From Trifolium pratense (taxonomy: Eukaryota; Streptophyta; Magnoliopsida; Fabales; Fabaceae): 64,000 nucleotides of DNA. Made by a program: the position numbers and the translations under genes. Below the pieces are notes generated by a model that saw only the letters and a list, made by a program, of their open reading frames with translations, ran no database searches and had not been told where the DNA came from. Numbering within the stretch: position 1 is the stretch's first letter; each line of letters starts with the position of its first letter. Location: the NCBI RefSeq assembly GCF_020283565.1, contig NC_060065.1:40536409-40600408 (forward strand). Reading direction: 5' to 3'. Shown here piece by piece: positions 23,231-46,800 of this stretch.

Positions 23231-24019
23231 CTATTAATGGTTCTTCACCTTTGTCACATTCCAATGGCAGAACAATACCTCTCTCTACTTTCTCACGCAA
23301 TTCCTTTGTCAATGTTGAGAAGTAAGTTATCTTTCTTTCCACCTCCTTTTACAAGTTATATTATTTTCGTATCCCATTATTATTTTTATTATTATTATTA
23401 TTTTTAGACACAAGTTAATTATTTAAGGGGAAAAATTTGGCAGGGGTGATCCAGTGGCATTCCGGTCATATTGGGAGAAGGTGAGAGATGAATGTACGGT
23501 AGAGATCAAAGGTGACGAATGGATGAGTTACCTTGGTGATACAAACAACTTATGTTGGTATATGGTGCCACAAATGAGGGATGCAATTTTGAGGCTCCAC
23601 AATGTGGTCGGTAATGCTGTCACAAAAGATAAGTTCTTAGTATTAGGGACAGGTTCTTCTCAACTCTACCAAGCTCTTCTATATGCACTATCTCCTTCAG
23701 AATCCTCTCATCGTCCCATCAATGTTGTTGCTGCTGCTCCTTATTATTCGGTAATTTATCTTTAGTTTCAATTATTTTAGCTGAGTAAGATTTAGTTACA
23801 AACAATTTATTCATTTAAAAAAATATTTGTTCCTACAAATCTACTTTTCACTTTGTCCTTTGAAAATACAAAAGATATGTAGTTTGAGTCTCGTTGAATT
23901 TTTTTATGAATAACAAATATTTAAATTATATTTTTCAATTTCGAAAATTACTTCTTGAAATGGCTTGATCTAATGCTACATATAAATCATGACTTATTAG
24001 TGTTTGATCGAAAGGTTAA

Positions 24020-27021
<3,002 letters not shown>

Positions 27022-30000
27022 ACTCTACCCCCCTTAAAAGATTTTCGCCCTCGAAAATTACCCGACTCAAACACAACTCCGGATAAACTCCCTCATCCGA
27101 CTTTCTAATTCCCAACTTGCATTCTAACCAACGGGTTTTCTAGTCATAATACCTTAACCGATACGGTCTCTTACACAGACTCCGATTCAAAATCACACTT
27201 CTTCCGGATTCGTACCAACAAAACATACAAACTCCAAACCAAACCAAGTTTGACAAAATCAGTCAATCCCAATCGACACAATCTCGTCTACTCATCAACA
27301 ATAGATCAAGGACAGCTAATCCCTTGATTTGTCGATAGATAGTCAACAATCGTGATGATGGCATAAACCATTCTCATCAAACTACTTAAAACTTTCTCTT
27401 AATATCTTACGGTACTCACAGCACCGCCCCAAAAACAAATTCTACTCCGTCTAATGCACTCCGAAAAGACACCTCTGTTGCATACTCCGCAACTCCTTAA
27501 GTTCCATAGGTTCTCAACATTTTCTTAAATCGTTTCACTGTGCCGAATCTCATTCCAACTATTCATTCGGTAGCACAACCTCTACACTCATCTGCTGTCT
27601 AACTTCTCAAATTTCTTAACACATGCCAAAAATATACTATCCAACCGTCAAATTCTTTTTCCTTGCAATTCCCCAAATCATTGCGTCGAACATTCAACAT
27701 AACTGTTTTATTTTCCAAATAATCTCTTATCCAATTTCTGACTTCCTTAACATGACCTTCCCGATATCATTTCCCGTCGAAATATTCTTATCCAAAATAT
27801 TACCTTAAGTCACTCGTCGACTCACTATCATCCCACCGTTCACGACGAAAATATCCATAATCATTTATTTCCTTCCCACATGGTATTACTATACTATTCC
27901 TATAGATACGATGTGTCCGACATCTATAATCTCCACCGACTTTTCCATTTCATAGTTAACCTTTTCCAATTGCTACAAAACATCATTTGACACTTACTTT
28001 GAGCATTGCTTCCAAATTCTTAATACACATTTTCCAAACACAACAATCACTTATGTGTGAGATAGTCCTTTCCGCAAATTCTTACTTGACATAAGTCACT
28101 TTCTTACGTCTCTCTAATACTCGTGCTCGACACGTTTCCAAAGGCTAACTTTCTTATGAAATCCTTCGATTTGTTATCCCACTTCCATCTTGGAATAACT
28201 CTACTACTTGTACAATCATATGCCACTTGATAACTTAAAAAAAAAAAGTTTGCTAATCTTATTATGATATCTTCATAACTTCATTCTCATTCCGTGGTTA
28301 ACTAACACTAACGATTTACAAGGCTCCACCTCTATTTCTAAGCTTCTCAAATCCTTCCAAGAAATGACTACTCGGTTCAAACATACTCAACCTTTATAAA
28401 TCCTTCCTAGGCTCTTCTTGATCACCTAGTAATTCTGTATTTAAATCTCAGCTACTATCAAAAGTTGATTTCCAAACAACCATGATCTCCGTCTTGTTGA
28501 TTCCAACACAACTCTCATCAGATTCCTCTGAAAACTTTTCATCAACAAAGCTTCCATCTTTATCACTCTTCCTCCTCTTTGAGGATGAACCATCAAGTGA
28601 AAGACAACCAATCAAGGGAACATTCTTGCTACAAGTTCCGCTAGAAACACCACCAGTCCCACTTATTGTAATCGGGTTTTCAGTTCCCTAACCACACCTT
28701 CAATCCTTGACATCAATCTCCCACTTAACTTAACCCTCAAGGTACCCACCATTCGCATACTCGTCGTATGATCATCACTAGGTTTTCTCACCCTCGACGC
28801 ACACGTCTTCTCCGTTTCCCAGCAACGGTGTTCACTTAACATTCAATCTGCTCCATCGTTCCCCGATGGCCACATTCTCCCTACGGCTAAACAACTTCAT
28901 TCCGACTCACTCCGAAATGATCATCTGATACTTCCTCCAAAATATTCTCCAAATAAGAACTCCACTTCGAACAACGCTACTCAATCTTAAACAATCCACT
29001 TCAAGAACATCTCTATTCGTCCTTACTTCTCGCGTTCGAAACATCTTGGAGAGACAAAATCTTCTCCCCCACTTATCTCAAACCCACCTTCACACTTCCA
29101 CTAGAACATCCGGTGTAAGCACCTAACCGTCCTATCGATTCCAAATATATTCCTCTCAAGAGAAATCTAATACCGACAGCATTCACATGCATGTCGTATG
29201 CAAAGGGTAAACATAAGGTAAGATATCTAAGCATCTACTCAAAACCCCGGTGCAGTCCTCTTGACATACACACCACTACAAAATACATAAACACACTATT
29301 CCCATCTATGCTAATGTAACAACCTACGTAACAACTAGCATACATAAACACAACAACATGTCAATACATATATTTATAACTAAAATATATGTAAGACAAC
29401 AAAACATCCATGTACACAAGACATCGAGTCAAGTACATGCATTACATTTCATTTGCCCGCATACTTACAACACCTACTCAAACATGTATAAAACATAGCA
29501 TGTTCTAAAACAAGTTCTCATCATGAGAATACATTCACATAGTTCAATTAAAGAACCACACTAAGTACTAGTAATCAATCTACCACATGTTATAAACAAA
29601 CATATAACAACACACATTAGGATCTACTTACATCCTACTCCTTTCTCACTCTAGTGAAAAATTCATTTTCACTTACTCAAAAGAAAATAATCTTATGTTT
29701 TCAACAAAATCTTCATCACATGCAGTTTTACATCATGCTGGATCATTAACAATACAGTTTTACATCATGTCGGATCATCAACTATTAGCAATAAGCATCT
29801 ACAAACCAAAAGTTCAAACCACACAAATTTTTAAAACTTTAAGCATAAAAAATACTCATCCACTACTTGACTTGATAACTTATAACAATGATAAGTATCA
29901 ATCGCATCAAGTACACACAACAAGAAAAGACAGACACAACTGGCACACACGCTCACTCGATCTGACTGCACAGAACGGCTCTGATTGACACATAACCCTT

Positions 30001-30033
30001 ACAGTCCGAAGACGACCTGCTCTGATACCACTT
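27022..30033 (-). mobile_element. LARD-2 internal region with polypurine tract and primer site
   Basis: The polypurine tract CTTTTAAGGGGGGTAGAGT (read on -) is at 27040-27022 and the primer site TGGTATCAGAGC at 30030-30019. The interior has no recognisable retroviral gene. A segment at about 28482-28690 is open on the - strand and has no counterpart at the matching place in LARD-1. Two CAGTTTTACATCATG motifs lie at 29723 and 29755. Confidence 0.8.
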
Positions 30034-32729
30034 TGTAACACCCAAACCCGTTATTTAATTAACTCTGCCTTTATAAAAATCTTTTTCGAAAATACGCAGC
30101 GGAAAAATTGAAAATCTGATTTATAAAGCGCTGGTTTGAATATCACAAACTTCATTCAAAGATAATACTAATACATTTATCTAGTAAAATATTCGAATGA
30201 ACTAAAAACAAAACCTCGCATCGAACGATGCGTTATTAGTTATACAAAACGGATACTTTTCAAATGAAAGCTTAAGACCAACAGAGTATACTAAGAGGAC
30301 TACATGCATATACATATAAAAACCCCTTTTTCCCGTGTCTCAATCAGAGCAGAGCTTCACCATTGCACTCAGACGAGGCTAACACATAACCTGTCAACCT
30401 GGACCCCCAAAGGTCCAGCAATTAACACAAAGCAGAGAGTTAGAAAACATAAACATAAATATAAGTGTGAGTAGTATACTACACACTTCACACACTATCA
30501 TACATTTCTAACTCACGCACATACATCGTCAAATGCGACTACCAATTAATCATTCATTTACAAACACACCAATCATATAGTTTCACGTCTTCTCGGACAC
30601 TACCAAAGTGTTCATTTTATAGTCATGACAGACTCTACACTTGTTCATTTTATAGTCATGACGGACTCTACACTTGTTCATTTTATAGTCATGACGGACT
30701 CTGCTCATATACCAAGACATGGCAACAATCACAGTATTAAACAATTAGTAAATACCAAAGCTTAACACATACTGAAAACACATTACAATCCAATCAGATA
30801 ATGTCACATAACAATTATCAGATACATGTGCATTTACCCTAATGCATCTAATGCCAATTATCCAATGTCATGTCATCCCTAGACACGACTAATGCATGTG
30901 GTACCAATTTACATTGTTCAGATTTCAGTCATGACGAACTGTTCAGATTATAGTCATGTACGGACTGTTCAGATTATAGTCATGTACGGACTGTTCAGAT
31001 TATAGTCATGCACGGACTCTACATCAGTTTTACATCATGCAGGATAAGCGTCTCACCAATGGTGGACCAAACCAGTTTTACATCATGTTGGATGCTGCTA
31101 TTCACCCCATTTAAGATGAACCCAGTTTTACATCTTGTTGGATGCGTCGGAACTTACCGAACCACCTTATCTCCCTTGGATAAGCTCAATAACAGTTTTA
31201 TATCATGTAGGATATGGTTATCATCAACCATCTCTCCCATAAAGAGGAGTCACACAGTTTTATATCATGTTTGGATATGGGCTCCAGATCTCGGATAACA
31301 TAACCCCATCTTCAGCCACTTTTCATAAACATAATCCATTTTCATCAATTATTGGAATTCACATGATTCCCATAACACGATTATTCATGAATGCATGATT
31401 ACTTTTAAACACATCAAATACATGACGCTATCTAGCTCGAAGCTATTCATTCACTGATGCGGAAACACAATTCCAACATCTAACACATTAGGATAACACA
31501 ATATCCTATCACTCAAATCATAATTATTCACATGATAATTATCTGCATAACCATTTTTATACACATAAAGTTTCATTTACACTTATGTCATAAAACACAC
31601 ATCATTTCCTTAACATTGCAAATTAATGCTAAAACATCACATTGCTCACTTTAAGCTACAACTTATTGCACACACGTTTATCGATCATATAACGATTAAC
31701 AATAAGTATTAACAGTATCAACATGTATCAACAATCATGTAAGGATACCCTTAAACCATGTTACAAGTGCCTAATTACACTTACAAACATCAACAAAAAT
31801 TGCTGTCACAGAGGCCTTCGCTAAGCGAGAGCTTAGCGAGACATGGCGAACCTCACCAGGAAGTCACCTGCTCATGGCGAGCATTGGCGAGCTTCAGCGA
31901 ACATGTTCGCTACAGCGAACTCCTGGTCGCTTAGCGAACTATACCAGAAAAATATCTGTTCTTGAGTTTCTCTAAGGCGGTTTAACATTGAATCCACTCA
32001 AAAATCCATCTAGACATGTTATAAATTCTTATAAACAGCTAATTCAAGCATATATGGTATCTATGAACATTAATTAACACTCACAAACACCCACATACAT
32101 CACACTTACAAATTCATACCAATTTCTTGCATTTTAAGCAAGTTTAACAAAACATGCAAATCATTGATCAAACATCTACATATACCCACTTTCAACTCCC
32201 CAAAGTTGTTTACCTCATCTACCATGAGTTCACTACACATGTTAGGATCAAAAGAATCCATTTTCCATTAAGAAAATCACCCACAAAACCCACAAGAAAA
32301 TAGAGTGGAAAGAGTTTGGGAATGGAGGAATCGACATCCTCCCCTCTTTCGAATCACTCACGAATATGTAATCTAACTCTCGTACCTTAGCTCGACGAAT
32401 CCACAAGCTTGCTCTTCTCTTTCTCTCCCACGAGCTCTCCCTCTCCCTCATGAGCTCCTCCTCTTGCTCTTTCTCAAGAATTGTAACTTATGAGACTATT
32501 CATGGTTTGACTTGGCTACTTATAGAGCTCCCATTTTTCTCATGGATCCAAGCCCACTTGGCTTAGGCCCAATGCCTAACCCACGCCCAAAGGCCCAAAC
32601 AACATAACTTCTTGCTCATAACTTACGTTTGCGCTAAATGATTATTCGCCGCTTAATAATTTAATTATAAATCACGCCCTCGCGTAATAAAATAATTAAA
32701 CAACGAATACTAAATTTTGGGTCGTTACA
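30034..32729 (-). repeat. LARD-2 5' LTR
   Basis: Same length (2696 bp) and almost the same sequence as 24326-27021, at offset 5708. The differences I see include 24663/30371, 24786/30494, 25605/31313 and 26121/31829. It ends GTCGTTACA at 32729, immediately before the second GTTCG target copy. Confidence 0.95.
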
Positions 32730-33618
32730 GTTCGCGTATCGGGTGAGTTCGTGATATCGACCATATTCTATGTTACGCTTGTTGTTGCATTTGCAATCTT
32801 GCAACAAACTCTTATATAGATATAAAATGGGAGAAAATAAGGTCTATATAGCCGCAATTACCATTGCAATGTTTTTGCTAATAGGTTTATTTTATTTTAT
32901 TTTGTGACACAGGTGGGCATTTGTAAAGGACATTGAAGTTGCTAAAAAGATGATAAGATTCACACAGTTAAACTCCATTGGCGTGTCAAGAGAATCCCAA
33001 ATTCGAGCTGCTAAGATGATTGGAGTGATTTGTGATGGTTACAAAAATTTAAAGTCCATTGAATCTGATCACCTCTTTTTTGATTATTGCAAAAGACTCA
33101 TGAAAGAAAGGTGGGAGAAATTTAAGACAGCTATTGAGAAAAGCAAGGTTTTTACCTTGACCAAATACCCAACTTCCTATTGTCACTTCAACAAGGACTT
33201 ATCTGAGCAATACCCAGGTAATATATTTTCACCTATGAAATCTGAAAACACATGGACACCAATAGTAAATCTGAAAATGAATTAATTAAATGTGTTACAT
33301 GTTTCGGTGTCATGTCAATATTAGCCACCTGACAACACTTTCTATTAAAAATGTATGAGTTACATATTTCCACAAGTTATCAGTTTTTTGTTGATTTTTT
33401 TTCACTAAATTTTTAAAAATTCCTATACAGCTTTTGCTTGGTTGAAGTGCGTGGAGGGGATAAAAGACGGCGAGAGTTATTTGGAAAACTTGAAGATTCG
33501 TACAAGAGGAGGGGAGAGATTTGGTGTCAGTTCAAAGTATGTTAGGGTTAGCATGATTGGTACAGATGATGAGTTCAATGAATTATGTACAAGATTGTCA
33601 AATGCTAAAAGAGAATGA

Positions 33619-35264
33619 TGTTGGAACCTTCAAAAAATGTCGTATGTATCGTTAGCTAGTTAGCATGAGTTTCATCAAAATATATAAGTATACATCATTT
33701 GTGCTATTAAGATAGAGGATGTGTGATGATTAAACAACATAGATAGGAGTCGTGGATCTTAATTATAAGTTCAATTTTGATAGAAATTGTTTATATAGAA
33801 TTTAATTTTGGCCTCAACTGAGTTCATTTAGTCAATGATTTATATGTTTTAAATTCATAGTTTGTGTTTTCTTTACAAAATTTTACGAAATATTGAATTT
33901 TTAATAACATGACATTATTGAAATCAATTTTAATAGCAAAATTTCTCCCAAAATATTTTCTATCAATAAGATTAATAGCTTTCGAAGTATTGCTGATGCA
34001 TTATTTTAGCCATAAATGATACTCAAATGATCTTAAAAGTTTTTATAATGTGGAATTCTATCATTTGGCCACATTGAAAATTAGTAAATTAACATATTAA
34101 AATAATTCATTACAAACTTAGAAAACTCGTAAAGACATTTTTTTTTAATAAAAATTAAGATAATTATAATATATATCCACTAAATAATAGACAAAATCAT
34201 ACTAATCACATTTGTAGTAACAACAATAATGGATTCATCTAGCCACACTATGTTACTAACAACTGATGCATTATTAACTTCTTTATCACTCTGCCAATTT
34301 TATTCCAAAAAATAAGCTCTACAATCACCGATGTCTCCCAATAGCAAGTGATTCACCATCTATCACAAACAACTCTACCAAATTATGAGGAAACTTTTGA
34401 TTATTAGTCAGCAAGGACAAAAAAGAGTTTTCCAAAGAGTGCCTCGACTAGAGTTGCCAAGATAAGTTATAAAATAAAGTGAACGATGCTACAATGTTAT
34501 TATAATATTCTGTGTAATTTTAATTGGTTGCAACACCAACGGTCATATGCAGTGGTATAAAAGAGGGGATAATGATGAGATATTGCTCTCGATCTCTAAT
34601 ATCTGGTTCTTTTAACTTATTAATTTCATCCTAAAATTTTGGTTCCTTTAGAAAACCAACACACAGTTGATGATGTTTTACTATTTGTATTCTTACAAAA
34701 ACCAAACACATTTATTAAATGAAATTTACAATTCCTTAATAAATTAAGAAATACTTCTACATGACCACAATTTAATTAATTTAATATAATTGAATAAAAT
34801 TATTTATTAAAGAAGAAGATGGATCAACATATTAGAGGGGATGTTCCTAATCATATACCACGTATTTTGTTAAACATATAAAATAATATTATCTGCTAAT
34901 AGATCATATACGATGGATTAGAGGGGAGGTTCCTAATAATATACAATGAATTTTGTTAATATATATAGGAATATTATCTGCTAATGTAATTTTCATTTTG
35001 CTTATCAAATTTTTTTTCTTCTAATATTATCACTATATTTTTTTTCGTTGAAAATACTATACACATTCAATGTATTTAGGTGTTTTTTTAAGCTTAGATG
35101 ACGGCGTGTTGATTCATCCTCATCGCAACGCAAAGGTCAATGTTTTTTATGAACCATCGCAATGGTCAAATATGGCAAGAACACAAAATAGTCAAGTTTT
35201 TTTTTTTATGAACCATCGCAATGGTTAAATATGTTAAGAACAAAAAAAAAGTATCACATCACAT
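33619..35264. other. TAR spacer, copy 1 to copy 2
   Basis: An AT-rich intergenic stretch without a gene. It begins with the 3' UTR of copy 1. Near 34832-34985 a module of about 70-85 bases (AGAGGGGA(T/G)GTTCCTAAT...TTATCTGCTAAT) is present twice in direct order. At 35144-35188 and 35203-35249 a promoter-proximal segment, ATGAACCATCGCAATGGT(C/T)AAATATG, is also duplicated. Both features recur in every unit. Confidence 0.7.
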
Positions 35265-35272
35265 TATATAAA
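35265..35272 (+). promoter_or_regulatory. TATA box of TAR copy 2
   Basis: TATATAAA, 197 bases upstream of the ATG and just downstream of the duplicated ATGAACCATCGCAATGG segment. The same arrangement occurs in every unit that keeps its promoter. Confidence 0.6.
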
Positions 35273-35461
35273 AGGGAGAATGAATTAGGGAGACAAATAA
35301 AGAAGATATTATTAGTCATCTCTTTCACAATTTTTTTTCTCTCGCTATATATATATGAGTGCAAACATAACAACTAAATAAAAACAAAAATCAACCAAGA
35401 GTGACAGATATAGACACCCATCGTCATCAACAAAACAAAGAGCATATTAAGTTATTAAAGT

Positions 35462-37456
<1,995 letters not shown>

Positions 37457-39101
37457 TGTTGGAACCTTCAAAAAATGTCGTATGTATCGTTAGCTAGTTA
37501 GCATGAGTTTCATCAAAATATATAAGTATACATCATTTGTGCTATTAAGATAGAGGATGTGTGATGATTAAACAACATAGATAGGAGTCGTGGATCTTAA
37601 TTATAAGTTCAATTTTGATAGAAATTGTTTATATAGAATTTAATTTTGGCCTCAACTGAGTTCATTTAGTCAATGATTTATATGTTTTAAATTCATAGTT
37701 TGTGTTTTCTTTACAAAATTTTACGAAATATTGAATTTTTAATAACATGACATTATTGAAATCAATTTTAATAGCAAAATTTCTCCCAAAATATTTTCTA
37801 TCAATAAGATTAATAGCTTTCGAAGTATTGCTGATGCATTATTTTAGCCATAAATGATACTCAAATGATCTTAAAAGTTTTTATAATGTGGAATTCTATC
37901 ATTTGGCCACATTGAAAATTAGTAAATTAACATATTAAAATAATTCATTACAAACTTAGAAAACTCGTAAAGACATTTTTTTTTAATAAAAATTAAGATA
38001 ATTATAATATATATCCACTAAATAATAGACAAAATCATACTAATCACATTTGTAGTAACAACAATAATGGATTCATCTAGCCACACTATGTTACTAACAA
38101 CTGATGCATTATTAACTTCTTTATCACTCTTCCAATTTTATTCCAAAAAATAAGCTCTACAATCACCGATGTCTCCCAATAGCAAGTGATTCACCATCTA
38201 TCACAAACAACTCTACCAAATTATGAGGAAACTTTTGATTATTAGTCAGCAAGGACAAAAAAGAGTTTTCCAAAGAGTGCCTCGACTAGAGTTGCCAAGA
38301 TAAGTTATAAAATAAAGTGAACGATGCTACAATGTTATTATAATATTCTGTGTAATTTTAATTGGTTGCAACACCAACGGTCATATGCAGTGGTATAAAA
38401 GAGGGGATAATGATGAGATATTGCTCTCGATCTCTAATATCTGGTTCTTTTAACTTATTAATTTCATCCTAAAATTTTGGTTCCTTTAGAAAACCAACAC
38501 ACAGTTGATGATGTTTTACTATTTGTATTCTTACAAAAACCAAACACATTTATTAAATGAAATTTACAATTCCTTAATAAATTAAGAAATACTTCTACAT
38601 GACCACAATTTAATTAATTTAATATAATTGAATAAAATTATTTATTAAAGAAGAAGATGGATCAACATATTAGAGGGGATGTTCCTAATCATATACCACG
38701 TATTTTGTTAAACATATAAAATAATATTATCTGCTAATAGATCATATACGATGGATTAGAGGGGAGGTTCCTAATAATATACAATGAATTTTGTTAATAT
38801 ATATAGGAATATTATCTGCTAATGTAATTTTCATTTTGCTTATCAAATTTTTTTTCTTCTAATATTATCACTATATTTTTTTTCGTTGAAAATACTATAC
38901 ACATTCAATGTATTTAGGTGTTTTTTTAAGCTTAGATGACGGCGTGTTGATTCATCCTCATCGCAACGCAAAGGTCAATGTTTTTTATGAACCATCGCAA
39001 TGGTCAAATATGGCAAGAACACAAAATAGTCAAGTTTTTTTTTTATGAACCATCGCAATGGTTAAATATGTTAAGAACAAAAAAAAAGTATCACATCACA
39101 T
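37457..39101. other. TAR spacer, copy 2 to copy 3
   Basis: Nearly identical to 33619-35264. It holds the 3' UTR, the duplicated AGAGGGGA module near 38670-38823 and the duplicated ATGAACCATCGCAATGG segment near 38985-39085. A 78-codon frame at 38978 overlaps this promoter region and is not a gene. Confidence 0.7.
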
Positions 39102-39109
39102 TATATAAA
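39102..39109 (+). promoter_or_regulatory. TATA box of TAR copy 3
   Basis: TATATAAA, 197 bases upstream of the ATG, in the same context as in copy 2. Confidence 0.6.
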
Positions 39110-39298
39110 AGGGAGAATGAATTAGGGAGACAAATAAAGAAGATATTATTAGTCATCTCTTTCACAATTTTTTTTCTCTCGCTATATATATATGAGTGCA
39201 AACATAACAACTAAATAAAAACAAAAATCAACCAAGAGTGACAGATATAGACACCCATCGTCATCAACAAAACAAAGAGCATATTAAGTTATTAAAGT

Positions 39299-41311
<2,013 letters not shown>

Positions 41312-42954
41312 TGTTGGAACCTTCAAAAAATGTCGTATGTATCGTTAGCTAGTTAGCATGAGTTTCATCAAAATATATAAGTATACATCATTTGTGCTAT
41401 TAAGATAGAGGATGTGTGATGATTAAACAACATAGATAGGAGTCGTGGATCTTAATTATAAGTTCAATTTTGATAGAAATTGTTTATATAGAATTTAATT
41501 TTGGCCTCAACTGAGTTCATTTAGTCAATGATTTATATGTTTTAAATTCATAGTTTGTGTTTTCTTTACAAAATTTTACGAAATATTGAATTTTTAATAA
41601 CATGACATTATTGAAATCAATTTTAATAGCAAAATTTCTCCCAAAATATTTTCTATCAATAAGATTAATAGCTTTCGAAGTATTGCTGATGCATTATTTT
41701 AGCCATAAATGATACTCAAATGATCTTAAAAGTTTTTATAATGTGGAATTCTATCATTTGGCCACATTGAAAATTAGTAAATTAACATATTAAAATAATT
41801 CATTACAAACTTAGAAAACTCGTAAAGACATTTTTTTTAATAAAAATTAAGATAATTATAATATATATCCACTAAATAATAGACAAAATCATACTAATCA
41901 CATTTGTAGTAACAACAATAATGGATTCATCTAGCCACACTATGTTACTAACAACTGATGCATTATTAACTTCTTTATCACTCTTCCAATTTTATTCCAA
42001 AAAATAAGCTCTACAATCACCGATGTCTCCCAATAGCAAGTGATTCACCATCTATCACAAACAACTCTACCAAATTATGAGGAAACTTTTGATTATTAGT
42101 CAGCAAGGACAAAAAAGAGTTTTCCAAAGAGTGCCTCGACTAGAGTTGCCAAGATAAGTTATAAAATAAAGTGAACGATGCTACAATGTTATTATAATAT
42201 TCTGTGTAATTTTAATTGGTTGCAACACCAACGGTCATATGCAGTGGTATAAAAGAGGGGATAATGATGAGATATTGCTCTCGATCTCTAATATCTGGTT
42301 CTTTTAACTTATTAATTTCATCCTAAAATTTTGGTTCCTTTAGAAAACCAACACACAGTTGATGATGTTTTACTATTTGTATTCTTACAAAAACCAAACA
42401 CATTTATTAAATGAAATTTACAATTCCTTAATAAATTAAGAAATACTTCTACATGACCACAATTTAATTAATTTAATATAATTGAATAAAATTATTTATT
42501 AAAGAAGAAGATGGATCAACATATTAGAGGGGATGTTCCTAATCATATACCACGTATTTTGTTAAACATATAAAATAATATTATCTGCTAATAGATCATA
42601 TACGATGGATTAGAGGGGAGGTTCCTAATAATATACAATGAATTTTGTTAATATATATAGGAATATTATCTGCTAATGTAATTTTCATTTTGCTTATCAA
42701 ATTTTTTTTCTTCTAATATTATCACTATATTTTTTTCGTTGAAAATACTATACACATTCAATGTATTTAGGTGTTTTTTTAAGCTTAGATGACGGCGTAT
42801 TGATTCATCCTCATCGCAACGCAAAGGTCAATGTTTTTTATGAACCATCGCAATGGTCAAATATGGCAAGAACACAAAATAGTCAAGTTTTTTTTTTATG
42901 AACCATCGCAATGGTTAAATATGTTAAGAACAAAAAAAAAGTATCACATCACAT
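41312..42954. other. TAR spacer, copy 3 to copy 4
   Basis: The same AT-rich spacer as in the other units, with the duplicated modules near 42523-42676 and 42838-42937. No gene is seen. Confidence 0.7.
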
Positions 42955-42962
42955 TATATAAA
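42955..42962 (+). promoter_or_regulatory. TATA box of TAR copy 4
   Basis: TATATAAA, 197 bases upstream of the ATG, in the same context as in the other units. Confidence 0.6.
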
Positions 42963-43151
42963 AGGGAGAATGAATTAGGGAGACAAATAAAGAAGATATT
43001 ATTAGTCATCTCTTTCACAATTTTTTTTCTCTCGCTATATATATATGAGTGCAAACATAACAACTAAATAAAAACAAAAATCAACCAAGAGTGACAGATA
43101 TAGACACCCATCGTCATCAACAAAACAAAGAGCATATTAAGTTATTAAAGT

Positions 43152-45146
<1,995 letters not shown>

Positions 45147-46792
45147 TGTTGGAACCTTCAAAAAATGTCGTATGTATCGTTAGCTAGTTAGCATGAGTTT
45201 CATCAAAATATATAAGTATACATCATTTGTGCTATTAAGATAGAGGATGTGTGATGATTAAACAACATAGATAGGAGTCGTGGATCTTAATTATAAGTTC
45301 AATTTTGATAGAAATTGTTTATATAGAATTTAATTTTGGCCTCAACTGAGTTCATTTAGTCAATGATTTATATGTTTTAAATTCATAGTTTGTGTTTTCT
45401 TTACAAAATTTTACGAAATATTGAATTTTTAATAACATGACATTATTGAAATCAATTTTAATAGCAAAATTTCTCCCAAAATATTTTCTATCAATAAGAT
45501 TAATAGCTTTCGAAGTATTGCTGATGCATTATTTTAGCCATAAATGATACTCAAATGATCTTAAAAGTTTTTATAATGTGGAATTCTATCATTTGGCCAC
45601 ATTGAAAATTAGTAAATTAACATATTAAAATAATTCATTACAAACTTAGAAAACTCGTAAAGACATTTTTTTTTAATAAAAATTAAGATAATTATAATAT
45701 ATATCCACTAAATAATAGACAAAATCATACTAATCACATTTGTAGTAACAACAATAATGGATTCATCTAGCCACACTATGTTACTAACAACTGATGCATT
45801 ATTAACTTCTTTATCACTCTTCCAATTTTATTCCAAAAAATAAGCTCTACAATCACCGATGTCTCCCAATAGCAAGTGATTCACCATCTATCACAAACAA
45901 CTCTACCAAATTATGAGGAAACTTTTGATTATTAGTCAGCAAGGACAAAAAAGAGTTTTCCAAAGAGTGCCTCGACTAGAGTTGCCAAGATAAGTTATAA
46001 AATAAAGTGAACGATGTTACAATGTTATTATAATATTCTGTGTAATTTTAATTGATTGCAACACCAACGGTCATATGCAGTGGTATAAAAGAGGGGATAA
46101 TGATGAGATATTGCTCTCGATCTCTAATATCTGGTTCTTTTAACTTATTAATTTCATCCTAAAATTTTGGTTCCTTTAGAAAACCAACACACAGTTGATG
46201 ATGTTTTACTATTTGTATTCTTACAAAAACCAAACACATTTATTAAATGAAATTTACAATTCCTTAATAAATTAAGAAATACTTCTACATGACCACAATT
46301 TAATTAATTTAATATAATTGAATAAAATTATTTATTAAAGAAGAAGATGGATCAACATATTAGAGGGGATGTTCCTAATCATATACCACGTATTTTGTTA
46401 AACATATAAAATAATATTATCTGCTAATAGATCATATACGATGGATTAGAGGGGAGGTTCCTAATAATATACAATGAATTTTGTTAATATATATAGGAAT
46501 ATTATCTGCTAATGTAATTTTCATTTTGCTTATCAAATTTTTTTTCTTCTAATATTATCACTATATTTTTTTTCGTTGAAAATACTATACACATTCAATG
46601 TATTTAGGTGTTTTTTTAAGCTTAGATGACGGCGTGTTGATTCATCCTCATCGCAACGCAAAGGTCAATGTTTTTTATGAACCATCGCAATGGTCAAATA
46701 TGGCAAGAACACAAAATAGTCAAGTTTTTTTTTTTATGAACCATCGCAATGGTTAAATATGTTAAGAACAAAAAAAAAGTATCACATCACAT
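45147..46792. other. TAR spacer, copy 4 to copy 5
   Basis: The same spacer as in the other units, with a few extra point differences (for example near 46018 and 46055). Duplicated modules lie near 46361-46514 and 46676-46776. No gene is seen. Confidence 0.7.
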
Positions 46793-46800
46793 TATATAAA
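46793..46800 (+). promoter_or_regulatory. TATA box of TAR copy 5
   Basis: TATATAAA, 197 bases upstream of the copy 5 ATG. It remains although the gene behind it is cut off, so it could drive read-through into the adjoining LTR nest. Confidence 0.5.

Noticed and set aside
38978..39214. 78-codon + strand frame upstream of TAR copy 3, also at 42831
   Set aside because: It covers the duplicated promoter segment and TATA box and is closed in the equivalent place of copy 2, so it is not conserved.
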